A stretch of DNA of 64,000 bases, from positions 385,310-449,309 of the forward strand of contig BJOX01000158.1 in NCBI GenBank assembly GCA_009731375.1. Reading direction: 5' to 3'. Source of the stretch: Paulinella micropora. Lineage: Eukaryota; Cercozoa; Imbricatea; Euglyphida. This document shows positions 12,847-24,587 of the stretch, in pieces. The first letter of the stretch is position 1, and the number at the start of each line of letters is the position of its first letter. Below the pieces are notes generated by a model that was not told the DNA's origin, made no database searches, and saw nothing but the letters and a program-made list of their open reading frames with translations. The position numbers were made by a program, and so were the translations under genes.

Positions 12847-12897
12847 GATGGATAGATAGATGGATGGATGGATAGATAGACAGACAGACAGACAGAC

Positions 12898-12959
<62 letters not shown>

Positions 12960-12960
12960 C
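12218..12960. repeat. AG, CTAT/CCAT, GAAA and GATA arrays
   Basis: An AG dinucleotide run is followed by CTAT/CCAT arrays, a ~45-bp unique island (12572-12620), a GAAA run and a GATA/GACA/GATG array. Confidence 0.95.
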
Positions 12961-13036
12961 ATAACACCACATCACCATGACAACGCACAATATCATATTA
13001 CAACATGCTGAATGGTAGTGCTGGTGTTGCCGGTGG

Positions 13037-13580
13037 TGGTTGTATCAACGGTAGACTCAATTCAAGTAAGGGTTAGGGTTAGGGTTAGTGGTTGTATGAA
13101 CAGTAGACTCAATTGAAGTAAGGGTTAGGGTTAGGGTTAGTGGTTGTATCAAGGGTAGACTCAATTGAAGTAAGGGTTAGGTTTAGGGTTAGTGGTTGTA
13201 TCAACGGTAGATTCAATTGAAGTAAGGGTTAAAGTTAGGGTTAGTGGTTGTATCAACGGTAGACTCAATTCAAGTTAGGGTTAGGGTTAGGGTTAGTGGT
13301 TGTATGAAGGGTAGACTCAATTGAAGTAGGGTTAGGGTTAGGGTTAGTGGTTGTATCAACGGTAGACTCAATTCAAGTAAGGGTTAGGGTTAGGGTTAGT
13401 GGTTGTATCAACGGTAGACTCAATTCAAGTAAGGGTTAGGGTTAGGGTTAGTGGTTGTATCAACGGTAGACTCAATTCAAGTAAGGGTTAGGGTTTGGGT
13501 TAGTGGTTGTATCAACGGTAGACTCTATTGAAGTTAGGGTTAGGGTTAGGGTTAGTGGTTGTATGAAGGGTAGACTCCCC
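13037..13580 (+). repeat. Minisatellite containing telomere-like TTAGGG units
   Basis: About eleven tandem copies of a 51-55 bp unit. Each unit has one to three TTAGGG hexamers followed by TTAGTGGTTGTATCAACGGT and AGACTCAATTCAAG-like sequence. It ends at a poly-C tract (13620) and an N gap (13662-13955). Confidence 0.9.
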
Positions 13581-13617
13581 CAGATGGTAGTAATGTATTT
13601 CTTGCGCTATGATAACA

Positions 13618-13657
<40 letters not shown>

Positions 13658-13955
13658 ACCCNNNNNNNNNNNNNNNNNNNNNNNNNNNNNNNNNNNNNNN
13701 NNNNNNNNNNNNNNNNNNNNNNNNNNNNNNNNNNNNNNNNNNNNNNNNNNNNNNNNNNNNNNNNNNNNNNNNNNNNNNNNNNNNNNNNNNNNNNNNNNNN
13801 NNNNNNNNNNNNNNNNNNNNNNNNNNNNNNNNNNNNNNNNNNNNNNNNNNNNNNNNNNNNNNNNNNNNNNNNNNNNNNNNNNNNNNNNNNNNNNNNNNNN
13901 NNNNNNNNNNNNNNNNNNNNNNNNNNNNNNNNNNNNNNNNNNNNNNNNNNNNNNN

Positions 13956-13990
<35 letters not shown>

Positions 13991-14046
13991 GAGGTAGATA
14001 GATAGCTAGATAGATAGCTAGCTAGATAGCTAGCTAGCTAGCTAGC

Positions 14047-14123
<77 letters not shown>

Positions 14124-14144
14124 GGATAGATAGATGGATGGATG

Positions 14145-14221
<77 letters not shown>

Positions 14222-14266
14222 GCATGGATAGATAGATGGATGGATGTAGGTAGGTAGGTAGGTAGG

Positions 14267-14339
<73 letters not shown>

Positions 14340-14340
14340 T

Positions 14341-14419
<79 letters not shown>

Positions 14420-14531
14420 GAATGGATGTAGGTAGGTAGGTAGGTAGGTAGGTAGGTCGTATCAATTTCATCTATCTCATCTTCTCATCTATCTCATCTA
14501 TCTCATCTATCTCATCTATCTCATCTATCTC

Positions 14532-14570
<39 letters not shown>

Positions 14571-14612
14571 GATCTATCTATATCTATTTATCTATCTATC
14601 TATCTATCTATT
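13956..14612. repeat. GATA/GATG/GTAG and CTCAT/CTAT arrays
   Basis: A GATA array with GCTA, GATG and GTAG sub-blocks, then TCTCATCTA and CTAT arrays. Confidence 0.95.
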
Positions 14613-14624
14613 CCTTCTTGCCAG

Positions 14625-14683
14625 CGGTGACGGGTGTTCTGCTGCCCCTGGCCGCTATCATGCAACCTATCGTTCGCCTCGTG
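14625..14683 (+). other. Possible host exon (hydrophobic segment)
   Basis: Fifty-nine open bases after a CTTGCCAG acceptor end before GTCTAT and encode a hydrophobic peptide (VTGVLLPLAAIMQPIVRLV). It resembles the other membrane-segment islands to the left and may be part of the same split gene or a duplicated exon. Confidence 0.35.
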
Positions 14684-14684
14684 G

Positions 14685-14735
<51 letters not shown>

Positions 14736-14736
14736 C

Positions 14737-15407
14737 ACATCCTCTCCGGTTGCCATGTTGCCCTCAAACAAGGCCGTTATACCTGGCGTCACGACTCTGT
14801 GCTCTGCACTATTGAAGCTCCCCTTCAAAAATACATCGAGAGCCATAACAAACGCTCCCCTATAGACCAAAATGAATCAAAGTCTATGTTTGTGAAAGAG
14901 GGCGAGCAGAAGCCTAAGGGGCAGTCATTTCATCCTCCATCTCTGCTCGACACCGCAAACGATTGGCAGCTCCAAACCCAATACACCGGTTCTGAGCAAG
15001 CCTTTCCTGTCCACATCTGTGTCACTGACCTCCGCCCCGATATTGTTGTCTGGTCATTGTCTACCAAGAAGTGTATACTGATCGAACTCACGTGCCCGGT
15101 CGAGGAAAACATCCTTGACGCACGAGCCTACAAGACCAGCCGATACAATGGGCTCAAATCTCAAATCGAGGACAACGGATGGACCTGCCACCTTCGACCA
15201 ATCGAATGCGGGGCTCGCGGCATGGTATCGTTCTCTGTTCATCGATGTTTCCGCGCCTTGGGTTTTTCCCATCCCCAATCCAAATCCCTTTGCTTCAAGC
15301 TATCCTCCTGCGTAGCTCGTTGCTCTTTTGCGATTTATCGCTCCTGTGCAGTCAAAAATTGGACTAATCTTCCTCTAGTCCGTATCGGTGACTGCATTCC
15401 GTCATAG
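14737..15407 (+). pseudogene. 5'-truncated non-LTR retrotransposon, C-terminal fragment
   Basis: About 223 codons stay open to a TAG stop. The peptide shows the pattern seen at the C terminus of many aquatic-metazoan non-LTR reverse transcriptases: an ILSGC/RYTWRHDSVL region, then RPDIVVWS, ELTCPVEEN, a KTSRYNGLKSQIEDNGW helix and a CGARGMVSFS segment. RPD followed by ELTCP looks like the core of a restriction-like endonuclease fold (inference). The reverse transcriptase proper is absent, and the fragment abuts a CTAT array, as expected of 5' truncation. Several in-frame methionines upstream are repeat-encoded and were not used as the start. Confidence 0.6.
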
Positions 15408-15722
15408 CCGTCCAGTGTTGCATAGCCCGGGCTAGGTCCCTTCGGGGGTTTAGGCCTTATACAATGTCATCATTGTAGCTTGCGCAAGCTTACGGTGCTC
15501 AAAACACTTGGACTAACGGCTTCCTTTTCTTTCCCTTCTTCCTTATCCTCCCCACTCTCCATTCCTAGATTGCCTTTTTCTTCAACGTCCTCCTCTTCTT
15601 TTTTCCAGAACACAGTCTACCCGTGATTCCCATCCCGGACACATGCACAGTACACAAATGACTGTTTGATGTGAAACTGCGTTCCTTTGCAAGGACTACA
15701 TTCCTTTTGCGACATCTCATCT
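15408..15722 (+). other. 3' tail region of the retrotransposon fragment
   Basis: Non-coding sequence follows the stop, with a small hairpin (GGCTAGGTCCCTTCGGGGGTTTAGGCC region, 15429-15455) and pyrimidine-rich sequence, consistent with a LINE 3' UTR. No other feature seen. Confidence 0.4.
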
Positions 15723-15723
15723 C

Positions 15724-15774
<51 letters not shown>

Positions 15775-15964
15775 ATATACATATATATATATATAAAGGT
15801 GTGGTGGCACGAACACCGTGATTTTTCTGCGAGAGATATCTGGCCGCTGGTGGTATGTATGCATGCATGTATGTATGTATGTATGTATGTATGTATGTAT
15901 GTATGTATGTATGTATGTATGCATGTATGTGTATGTATGTATGTATTTATGTATGTATGTAATG

Positions 15965-15995
<31 letters not shown>

Positions 15996-16054
15996 TGTAT
16001 GTATGTATGTAATGTATGTAATGTATGTAATGTATGTATGTATGTAATGTAATG

Positions 16055-16085
<31 letters not shown>

Positions 16086-16752
16086 TGTATGTATGCATGT
16101 ATGTATGTATGTATGTAATGTATGTAATGTATGTAATGTATGTAATGTATGAATGTATGTATGTATGTATGTATGTATGTAATGTATGTAATTGTATGTA
16201 ATGTATGTATGTATGTATGCATGTATGTATGTATGTAATGTATGTATGCATGTATGTATGTATGTATGTATGTATGTATGTATGTACGTATGTATGTATG
16301 TATCTATGTATGTATGTAATGTATGTATGTATGTATGTATGTACGTACGTACGTACGTACGTACGTACGTACGTACGTACGTACGTATGTATGTATGTAT
16401 TTATGTATGTATGTATGTAATGTATGTAATGTATGTAATGTATGTAATGTATGTAATGTATGTAATGTATGTTTGTACGTTATGTATGTAATGTATGTAA
16501 TGTATGTAATGTATGTAATGTATGTAATGTATGTAATGTATGTAATGTATGTAATGTATGTAATGTATGTAATGTATGTAATGTATGTAATGTATGTGTG
16601 TATGTGTGTATGTATGTATGTATGTGTGTATGTATGTATGTATGTATGTAATGTATGTAATGTATGTAATGTATGTAAGTATGTATGTATGTCTGTCTGT
16701 CTGTCTGTCTGTATGTCTGTATGTATGTATGTATGTATGTATGTATGTATGT
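15723..16752. repeat. CTAT array then ATGT/TAATG array
   Basis: A short CTAT array (15723-15772), a 75-bp unique piece, then about 0.9 kb of GTAT and GTAATGTAT repeats with GTAC and CTGT sub-blocks. Confidence 0.95.
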
Positions 16753-16805
16753 AGGCTTGCTTGTGTCTGATGCTGTTTCGTTGGGCACAGCTGTGCTGGC
16801 GGTCT

Positions 16806-17118
<313 letters not shown>

Positions 17119-17231
17119 ATATCTCATCAGTTGACCTCATCACTTACTCCACGGAGTGAACCAAGGCCACTTGAGGTGTCACTGACCCTCCCTTGGGCTT
17201 GGTTTTTTGAAATGGGTGCCATCTGTCGACA

Positions 17232-17709
17232 GACAGAGAATTAGGGGATGGTGTGGGTGTGCTGGGCCCGTGGTGGGGTGCCTTATGTGTGCCTAGCCAT
17301 ACGCCTATAAGTCACATGCCGAAATAGCGACGGGAAGCACAATCCTGTTCCCAGCCCGGAATACCACCCACAGTGCTCTGTCGGTTTATGCTAGACTGCG
17401 GGTTGTCGATGATGCTCTGCCGAGATCACAGTCTCAAAACACCATCTGCTTACTGGGCCCTCTGTAACGGAGGTGGGAGCTCGTTCTGCAAGGGGCGCTT
17501 ATGGAACGAGCCCTGGCCCCGCCCGGTACTGGGGAGGTTTGAGCTCTCGATGAGACATGCTGTCGAGAGAGCTCTTCTGGTATCGCCTGTACTAGTCCCT
17601 TCCGTGCAAATATCACGGCTTAGCTGGGCATCGGGTAAATACTTTGCCCACAGACCCCCTTGGTTGACGAAATCAGAAGCTCCTTTTTTCTGACATTAGT
17701 CGATATCTC

Positions 17710-17715
<6 letters not shown>
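17232..17715 (+). repeat. Duplicated ~0.45 kb block, copy 1
   Basis: The block runs from GACAGAGAATTAGGGG to CATTAGTCGATATCTCATC. The same order of unique motifs recurs at 17909-18345. No conserved frame or domain is recognised. It may be a dispersed non-autonomous repeat or a local tandem duplication with an internal CTAT array. Confidence 0.7.
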
Positions 17716-17719
<4 letters not shown>

Positions 17720-17754
<35 letters not shown>

Positions 17755-17803
17755 CCTACCTACCTACCTACCTATCTACCTATCTACCTACCTACCTACC
17801 TAC

Positions 17804-17834
<31 letters not shown>

Positions 17835-17908
17835 CTATCTGTCTGTCTGTCTATCTGTCTGTCTGTCGCTCTGTCTATCTATCTATGTATCTATCTATCT
17901 ATCTATCT
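17720..17908. repeat. CTAT/CTAC/CTGT array between the duplicated blocks
   Basis: A tetranucleotide array separating the two copies. Confidence 0.95.
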
Positions 17909-18345
17909 GACAGAGAATTAGGGGATGGTGTGGGTGTGCTGGGCCCGTGGTGGGGTGCCTCATGTGTGCCTAGCCATACGCCTATAAGTCACATGCCGAA
18001 ATAGCGACGGGAAGCACAATCCTGTTCCCTCAGGGTGCCCTTTCTCTCTTGTTGAGCCCGGAATAGAACCCACAGTGCTCTGTCGGTTTATACTAGACTG
18101 TCGAACAGTCTCGAAACTCCATCTGCTTACTGGGTCCTCTGTGGGAGCTCGTTCTGCAAGGGGCGCTTATGGAACGAGCCCTGGCCCCGCCTGGTACTAG
18201 GGAGGTTTGGTATTGCCTGTATCAGTCCCTTCCGTGCAAACATCACGGCTTAGCTGGGCATCGGGTTAATACTTTACCCACAGACTTCCTTGGTTGACGA
18301 AATCAGAAGCTCCTTTTTTCTGACATTAGTCGATATCTCATCTAT
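17909..18345 (+). repeat. Duplicated ~0.45 kb block, copy 2
   Basis: The second copy of the block at 17232, with several internal deletions and substitutions. Both copies end at the same GATATCTCATC border followed by CTAT repeats. Confidence 0.7.
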
Positions 18346-18352
18346 CTATCTG

Positions 18353-18397
<45 letters not shown>

Positions 18398-18732
18398 ATC
18401 TCTCTCTCTATCTCTCTTTATCACTCTCTCTCTCTCTCTCTCTCTCACTCACTCACTCACTCTCTCTCACTCTATCTATCTATCCATCTATCCATCTATC
18501 CACCTACCTACCTACCTACCTACCTATGGATGTGCCTATGTCGTCGGATATGCAGCGCTGATAGTCAAAACATACCTAACCATCTATCTATATATCTATC
18601 TATCTATCTATCTATCTATCTCATCTATCTATCTATCTATCTATCTATCTGTCTATCTGTCTATCTATCTATCTATCTATTTATCTAGCACAGGCCCTAT
18701 TGTGCTGGTGGTCCGGCCGTACCCGCGCATGC

Positions 18733-18809
<77 letters not shown>

Positions 18810-18899
18810 CAGGCAGATAGACATATCAACACTAATTGCACATAGGTTTATGATGGAGTTTTCCAGGCCGTCCGTATCGGGGGGTGAGCTGCGGTACTC

Positions 18900-18939
<40 letters not shown>

Positions 18940-19004
18940 GCTTACTTACTTACTTTACTTACTTACTTACTTTACTTACTTACTTACTTTTTTTATTTAA
19001 TATT

Positions 19005-19055
<51 letters not shown>

Positions 19056-19072
19056 GCTTACTTACTTACTTG

Positions 19073-19116
<44 letters not shown>

Positions 19117-19226
19117 TTACTTACTTACTTACCTACTTACTTACTTACTTACTTAACTTAAGTGATAGATAGATATAGATAGATAGAGATAGATAGAGAG
19201 ATAGAGAGATAGATAATAGATAGATA

Positions 19227-19309
<83 letters not shown>

Positions 19310-19441
19310 TATATAGATATATATAGATATAGATAGATATGTTACTTTCTTAACTTTACTTTCTTACCTTCTTACTTTCTTACTTACTTTCTTACTTACT
19401 TACTTGTTAGGGTTAGGGTTAGGGTCAGGGTTAGGTTAGGG

Positions 19442-19475
<34 letters not shown>

Positions 19476-20000
19476 TATTTTTCTTACTTACTTTATCTTT
19501 TTACTTTCTTACTTTCTTACTTTCTTACTTTCTTACTTACTTACTTACTTACTTACTTTATTTTCTTACTTTCTTACTTTCTTACTTTCTTACTTCCTTC
19601 TTTTCTTACTTTCTTACTTTCTTACTTACCTGCTTACTTACTTACTTACTTTTTTTCTTTCGTACTTACTTACTTACTTTCTGACTTACTTACTTACACC
19701 TACTTACGTTCTTACTTACGTTCTTACTTACGTTCTTACTTACGTTCTTACTTACGTTCTTATTTACATTCTTACTTACATTCTTACTTACTTTCTTACT
19801 TTCTTACTTTCTTATCTACTTACTTACTAACTTACTTACTTACTTACTTCTTACTTCTTACTTACTTACTTACTTACTTACTTGCTTACTTACTTACTTG
19901 CTTACCTGCTTACTAACTTACTATCTTACTACTTACTATCTTACTACTTACTTACTTACATACCTACTTGCTTACTTACTGACTTGCTTAGGGGGGCGCT
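18346..20000. repeat. CTAT, CT, GATA and CTTA arrays with a TTAGGG cluster
   Basis: Includes GATA arrays (18736-18810 and 19165-19335) and CTTA/CTTT arrays to 20000. Five telomere-like TTAGGG-type units occur at about 19407-19444. Small unique pieces at 18526-18580 and 18690-18735 show no gene. Confidence 0.95.
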
Positions 20001-20047
20001 CAGCTACAGGGAAGCGTGGGAAAGGACCATACTAGATGTGGAGAAGT

Positions 20048-20328
20048 GAACTCCTCCTCCTCCTCCTCCTCCTCCTCTTCCTTTCTCTTCCTCTTCCTCT
20101 TCCTCCTCCTCCTTTCTCTTCCTTCTCCTCTCCTCCTCCTCTTCTTTCCCCTCTGCCTCTGCTTGTTTTCATTCACAAAGGTTCTACTCTATTTGCGAGG
20201 ATGACCACAAAAACGTATTCGCATGAGAGATACTAATTCTCTTCCTCCTCCTCTTCCTCTTCTCTTCCTCCTCCTCCTGCTGCTACTGCTTCTGCTCTTC
20301 CTCCTCTTCCTCCTCCTTTTCCTCCTCT

Positions 20329-20375
<47 letters not shown>

Positions 20376-21020
20376 CTCCCCTTCCTCCTCCTCCTGCTCC
20401 TCCTCTTCCTCCTTCCCCTCCTCCTTCTCCTCCTCCTCCTCCTCCTCCTCCTCCTTCTTCTTCTTCTTCTTCTTCTTCTTCTTCTTCTTCTTCTTCTTCT
20501 TCTTTTCCTCCTCCTCCTCCTCCTCCTCCTTTTCCTCCTTTCCTCCTTTCCACCTTTTCGTCCTTTCCCTCCTTCTCCTCCTCCTTCTCCTCCTTCTCCT
20601 CCTCCTTCTCCTCCTCCTTCTCCTCCTCCTTCTCCTCCTCCTTCTCCTCCTCCTTCTCCTCCTCCTTCTCCTCCTCCTTCTCCTCCTCCTTCTCCTCCTC
20701 CTTCTCCTCCTCCTTCTCCTCCTCCTTCTCCTCCTCCTTCTCCTCCTCCTTCTCCTCCTCCTTCTTCTCCTCCTTCTCCTCCGTCTCCTTCTCCTTCTCC
20801 TCCTTCTCCTCCGTCTCCTTCGCCTTCTCCTTCTCCTAATCCTCCTTCTCCTCCTTCTCCTCCTCCTCCTCCTCCTCCTCCTCCTTCTCCTCCTTCTCCT
20901 ACTCCTTCTCCTCCTTCTCCTCCGCTTTCTCCTCCTCCTCCTCTTCCTCTTCCTCCTCCCCCTCCTCCCCCTCCTCCTCCTCCTCCTCCTCATCCCTTTC
21001 CTCCTTCTCCTCCTCTCCTC
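20048..21020. repeat. CTC/CTT polypyrimidine satellite
   Basis: About 1 kb of CTC and CTT triplets, with a regular CTCCTCCTTCTC 12-mer between 20570 and 20770 and a poly-CTT island (20452-20505). The strong strand asymmetry gives artefactual Pro/Ser/Leu and Glu/Gly/Arg frames. The flanking piece GGGAAG(C/T)(G/A)TGGGAAAGGACC occurs on both sides (20010 and 21029). Confidence 0.95.
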
Positions 21021-21118
21021 AGTTACCGGGAAGTATGGGAAAGGACCGTCCCAAATGTAAATAATTGACCATAACTTAAGTTTACAGCTTTTGGAAAGCC
21101 AGAGGCTCGATAAATAGA

Positions 21119-21183
21119 CAATCAGACAGGCAGACAGACAGACAGACAGACAGACAGGCAGACAGACAGACAGACAGACAGAC

Positions 21184-21257
<74 letters not shown>

Positions 21258-21278
21258 GTAGGTAGGTAGGTAGGTAGG

Positions 21279-21342
<64 letters not shown>

Positions 21343-21605
21343 CAGATAAGACAGGTAGGTAGGTAGGTAGGTAGGTAGGTAGGTAAGTAGGTAGCAATCT
21401 GNNNNNNNNNNNNNNNNNNNNNNNNNNNNNNNNNNNNNNNNNNNNNNNNNNNNNNNNNNNNNNNNNNNNNNNNNNNNNNNNNNNNNNNNNNNNNNNNNNN
21501 NNNNNNNNNNNNNNNNNNNNNNNNNNNNNNNNNNNNNNNNNNNNNNNNNNNNNNNNNNNNNNNNNNNNNNNNNNNNNNNNNNNNNNNNNNNNNNNNNNNN
21601 NNNNN

Positions 21606-21665
<60 letters not shown>
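21119..21665. repeat. GACA/GATA/GTAG array, N gap and poly-A
   Basis: Tetranucleotide arrays run to 21395, then an N gap (21402-21605), then a 60-base poly-A run. Confidence 0.95.
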
Positions 21666-21669
<4 letters not shown>

Positions 21670-22305
21670 AATAACAACAACAACACCGCTCCTTTTCGCC
21701 TATCATACGAGTGGCAAGCTTTTGTTAAAAGAGCGATTCAGATGTGTGAACAAAAAACTGCGGATACTGCCTTAGGTTGTGCAGAGAACCGCCACGCAAG
21801 TCGTGCGGCTTCAGAGGTATTCTTTTAGCTTCGAAGTGAGCACAGCTCACATGCACTGGAGAACACACAGTTACCTTGCCCCTTACCTTACCCTTACCCT
21901 TTCTCTCTAACGAAACCCTACACTTACTTGTACTAACGGCAAAGAGGTGAGCACGGTCACTCGTGGTCTGGTAAACCCCTGTTAATAAATAACTATTCTT
22001 GAAAGTAGTGAGGAACATGACAGTGTAACACCCGCGGTATACTACATCGTTATTTCGCTATTAGTTGTTACGGGAATTCACTCGTGGAACTTACTGTGAT
22101 TCCTTGTTATTAAATGTATATTAAGATGAATTCCTATTACATTTCCGGTTTTGAAGTATAGTTCCGGTTTTAATGTTATATTAGGATAAAGGGTATGGGG
22201 GAAGCTTGGAAGCTTGGACCCCATAGGGCCTTAAAGTCCTATATATTTTACACTTAACAGTTTACCGGAGTGGTGAAGGTTGTTAGGATGTAAGTCAAGA
22301 ACTGA
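21670..22305. other. Unique AT-rich region without recognised gene
   Basis: Short frames only. Contains CCTTACCCTTACCC and a diverged direct repeat (TTCCGGTTTT near 22143 and 22163). Nothing else seen. Confidence 0.4.
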
Positions 22306-22607
22306 AAGCGAAGCATCGTCCTCCTTCTCGTATTCAGTCTTTCTTTTTCCCCGGGCCTGCTCGTTCATCTTCATCTTCATCTTCATCTTCATCTTCATCG
22401 TCAACTTTTGCGTCTTCTTTGCCTGCTCTTCATCCACCACCTCCTCCTCTCAGCTCCTCCTCCTCCTCCTCCTCCTCTTTCTTCTTCTTCTTCTTCTTCT
22501 TCTTCTTCTTCTTCTTCTTCTTCTTCTTCTTCTTCTTCAGTCACAAACAACGCATCCAACACTCCTACTACCACCACCACCACCAACACCACTACTACTA
22601 CTACTAG

Positions 22608-22652
<45 letters not shown>

Positions 22653-22667
22653 CACTGGGGGGGGGGG
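22306..22667. repeat. TCATCT, CTC, CTT and CTA arrays
   Basis: A TCATCT hexamer run, CTC/CTT triplets and a CTA array end at poly-G and a 10-N join (22668-22677). Confidence 0.95.
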
Positions 22668-22737
22668 NNNNNNNNNNCTAGTGAGACTAGCGACGTCAAA
22701 GGAAGCCACCACGCACAGGACTATCCCTATAAACGTG

Positions 22738-23097
22738 GTGAGTGGTGTGTGTGAGAGTACACACACTCCACGAGCTAAGCTAGCTGACACGTCTGTCGGA
22801 CTGTGCCAGCTTGCTTCAAAAAATTTTACGGGGAAACCGTTATTTTTATATACTATTTTTCAGAAAAATCGCACTTGTGGGACTGGTCCGGTGCCACCGC
22901 CCACCACAAAACACTGGTGGCACCGGTGACCACAAAAATGCAGAAACCCGGCTGGTGGCACCACAGGCGGGTATTACCCTACTTGTGGATGCGGATAATG
23001 AATGCCATTTTCCCCTGTACGGATCGGGACAAAAAGGCAACAGATTATCACACTAGGACAAAAATAGCATTTTGTTTTATCAGGCATATCGACAATT
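22738..23097 (+). repeat. Dispersed ~370 bp repeat, left copy
   Basis: The segment from GTGGTGAGTG through TCAGGCATATCGACAAT matches the reverse complement of 49491-49863, with frequent substitutions and small indels. Shared landmarks are a CCACGAGCTAAGCTAGCT block, TATACTATTTTTCAGAAAAAT and GGTGCCACC(G/A)CCCACCACAA. It lies just outside the PLV's left terminal repeat. Short open frames in it are not conserved between copies. Confidence 0.75.
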
Positions 23098-23194
23098 GAT
23101 TTAAACTTATTTATATATATATATATAGAAATATATATATATATATAGAAATATATATATATATATATAGAAATATATATATATAGAAATATAT

Positions 23195-23340
23195 AAGAAG
23201 ATGATTACCCTTTTTTTAGGGTCATTTTCAAGAAAATGCCCTCAAAAAAAGGGTCTTTTCGGACCAAATCGCCATTTTTCACATCATAAGAAATAATTAA
23301 GAAATCAAGAGGAAATAAAAGAGGAAGCGAACAGGAAGAA
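23195..23340 (+). repeat. PLV left terminal inverted repeat
   Basis: It reads AAGAAGATGATTACCC inward and matches the reverse complement of 43861-44006 with one single-base indel and a few differences toward the inner end. The adjacent ATATAGAAATATAT tract is also mirrored on the right but is simple sequence. Confidence 0.9.
23207..23254. repeat. Palindrome inside the left terminal repeat
   Basis: The arms ACCCTTTTTTTAGGGTCATT and its near-complement ending AAAAAAAGGGT flank an AA centre. The 48-base near-perfect palindrome lies 12 bases from the element end. The same structure is at 43948-43994 on the right. Confidence 0.8.
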
Positions 23341-23394
23341 TTTAATTAATTATTTTACATTTATAAAAATATATAAACTATAATATAATACAAG

Positions 23395-23601
23395 ATGCCA
23401 AGACCGAAACTATACGAAGGAGAAGCAAGACGAAAGAGAAATAACGAGAAGGCTCTCGCATACTACTACCGCCACCAAGAAAGGTTGAAGGAGGAAAGAA
23501 AAGAAAAAGCATTAAAGCAAAAGCAAGAACTCAAAAGCATAGAGGAATACAAAAAGAAGATACAAGAGTTGGAAGATAAACTGAGTAAGATACAGGTTTA
23601 A
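23395..23601 (+). CDS. Small basic coiled-coil protein
   Basis: A 68-residue, lysine/glutamate-rich protein. Residues 1-30 are strongly basic with a KRNNEKALAYYYRHQERLKE stretch of the kind seen in small DNA-binding proteins of many large DNA viruses. Residues 35-66 are a predicted coiled coil with heptad I/L/L spacing, so the overall shape is bZIP-like. It is the first gene inside the left terminal repeat, 54 bp from it, with a TATAAACTATAATATAA stretch directly upstream of the ATG. Function is unknown; DNA binding is an inference from composition. Confidence 0.55.
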   Translation: MPRPKLYEGEARRKRNNEKALAYYYRHQERLKEERKEKALKQKQELKSIEEYKKKIQELEDKLSKIQV

Positions 23602-23732
23602 GTTCTAATTATTTTTTTAATCTGGTAAAAATATTTTTCATTTAAACAAATAGCTCCCATATAATAACGGTAAAAACATTAATTAATTATTTTTAGAAAA
23701 AGTATCTTACCTAATATATACATAACTGTAAA

Positions 23733-24005
23733 ATGTCAAAACCACCACTACCACCAAGACCAAACAAGCAATATGTCCAACTTCTTCAAGCTAAGGCTAA
23801 GCTTAGAAAGGTTGAAACGAAAGATAAAAGAAACCGCCAGGACCTTTTATCTAACATCCGTAGTAATACGAGGGCAAATCTCCGCGAGGCTAAGACTAGG
23901 GAAGCGAAGAGACGAGAGTTTAGAGCAAACGATTATGAAGTTAGGAGGGATAATCGGCTGAACTCTCTCACATTCAAATTTAGGGAGCTAGACATTCAAA
24001 TTTAG
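23733..24005 (+). pseudogene. polB: N-terminal fragment of PLV family B DNA polymerase
   Basis: A 90-residue basic open frame begins at an ATG 18 bp after a TATATA box. It ends early because a perfect 22-bp tandem duplication (23970-23991 and 23992-24013) shifts the frame. With a single copy the frame would run on into the segment at 24040, so this appears to be the original polymerase N terminus. It is rich in Arg/Lys and lacks recognisable catalytic motifs, as expected of the divergent N-terminal region of protein-primed polymerases. The insertion is not a homopolymer change, so this break is unlikely to be a simple base-calling error. Confidence 0.5.
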
Positions 24006-24013
24006 GGAGCTAG
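23970..24013 (+). repeat. 22-bp perfect tandem duplication disrupting polB
   Basis: Two identical 22-base copies (ACATTCAAATTTAGGGAGCT AG) lie head to tail. Twenty-two is not a multiple of three, so the duplication frameshifts the polymerase frame. Confidence 0.9.
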
Positions 24014-24039
24014 ACATAAGCTTCTATGATACAGACACC

Positions 24040-24576
24040 TTGGAAGAGAAGGTATTGATACCCGCTATAAGATATGACAGAAGGGAAGGGATGACCAACA
24101 ATGCGGATGTCAATATATCTCTAACATACTCAACAGCTCCCGCTAATGAACGATACGACCACTATTTAAAAAAGAAAAGTTTTAATTCATTTCAACTCCG
24201 CCAATACGATACCGTGTTTATGGATGCTCTGAACGAGTTCAACATAAACAACATTGAAGCGAGCGAGAATGGATATGAAAGAAACATAAGATATGTGGAA
24301 ATAACCATAGTTCAAGAAAACGGCGGAGGATGCTATGAAGGTAAAACCGAAAAGAGGGAGAAAGTTGAAGAAGGTAAAAAGATATCTCCGCCAAGCAAAA
24401 ACAACAAATGCTTATTCTTCTTATGTAAGGATATGTTAGATATTCATCCAATGAACAAGAATCGCTGTAATATCGTCCGAGCTGAATTCAACCTTCCACC
24501 AAACTCACCAATACCATTTTTAATAGCGGTTGAAATATTGAAAAATATGTTAATGAAGGGAAAACATACGAAATAA
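24040..24576 (+). pseudogene. polB: PolB fragment upstream of the exonuclease domain
   Basis: A 178-codon open segment, in frame with no start of its own that can be defended, lies between the 22-bp duplication and a one-base frameshift near 24550 (beside A-runs). It is followed 12 bp after its stop by the exonuclease-containing segment. No catalytic motif falls here. By position it corresponds to the N-terminal extension of Polinton/PLV polymerases, which in some lineages holds the terminal-protein region. That assignment is inference. Confidence 0.5.
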
Positions 24577-24587
24577 CAGACCACATT

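Noticed and set aside
13037-13580. CRISPR-like array
   Set aside because: Regular units but the spacers are nearly identical and contain telomere hexamers; it is a minisatellite in a eukaryotic context.
20223-21686. Pro/Ser/Leu-rich and Arg/Glu-rich long frames
   Set aside because: CTC/CTT satellite translation, extended across an N gap.
22803-23099. Small plus-strand proteins in the 22.7-23.1 kb repeat
   Set aside because: The frames are not preserved in the inverted copy at 49.5-49.9 kb, so they are not conserved genes.
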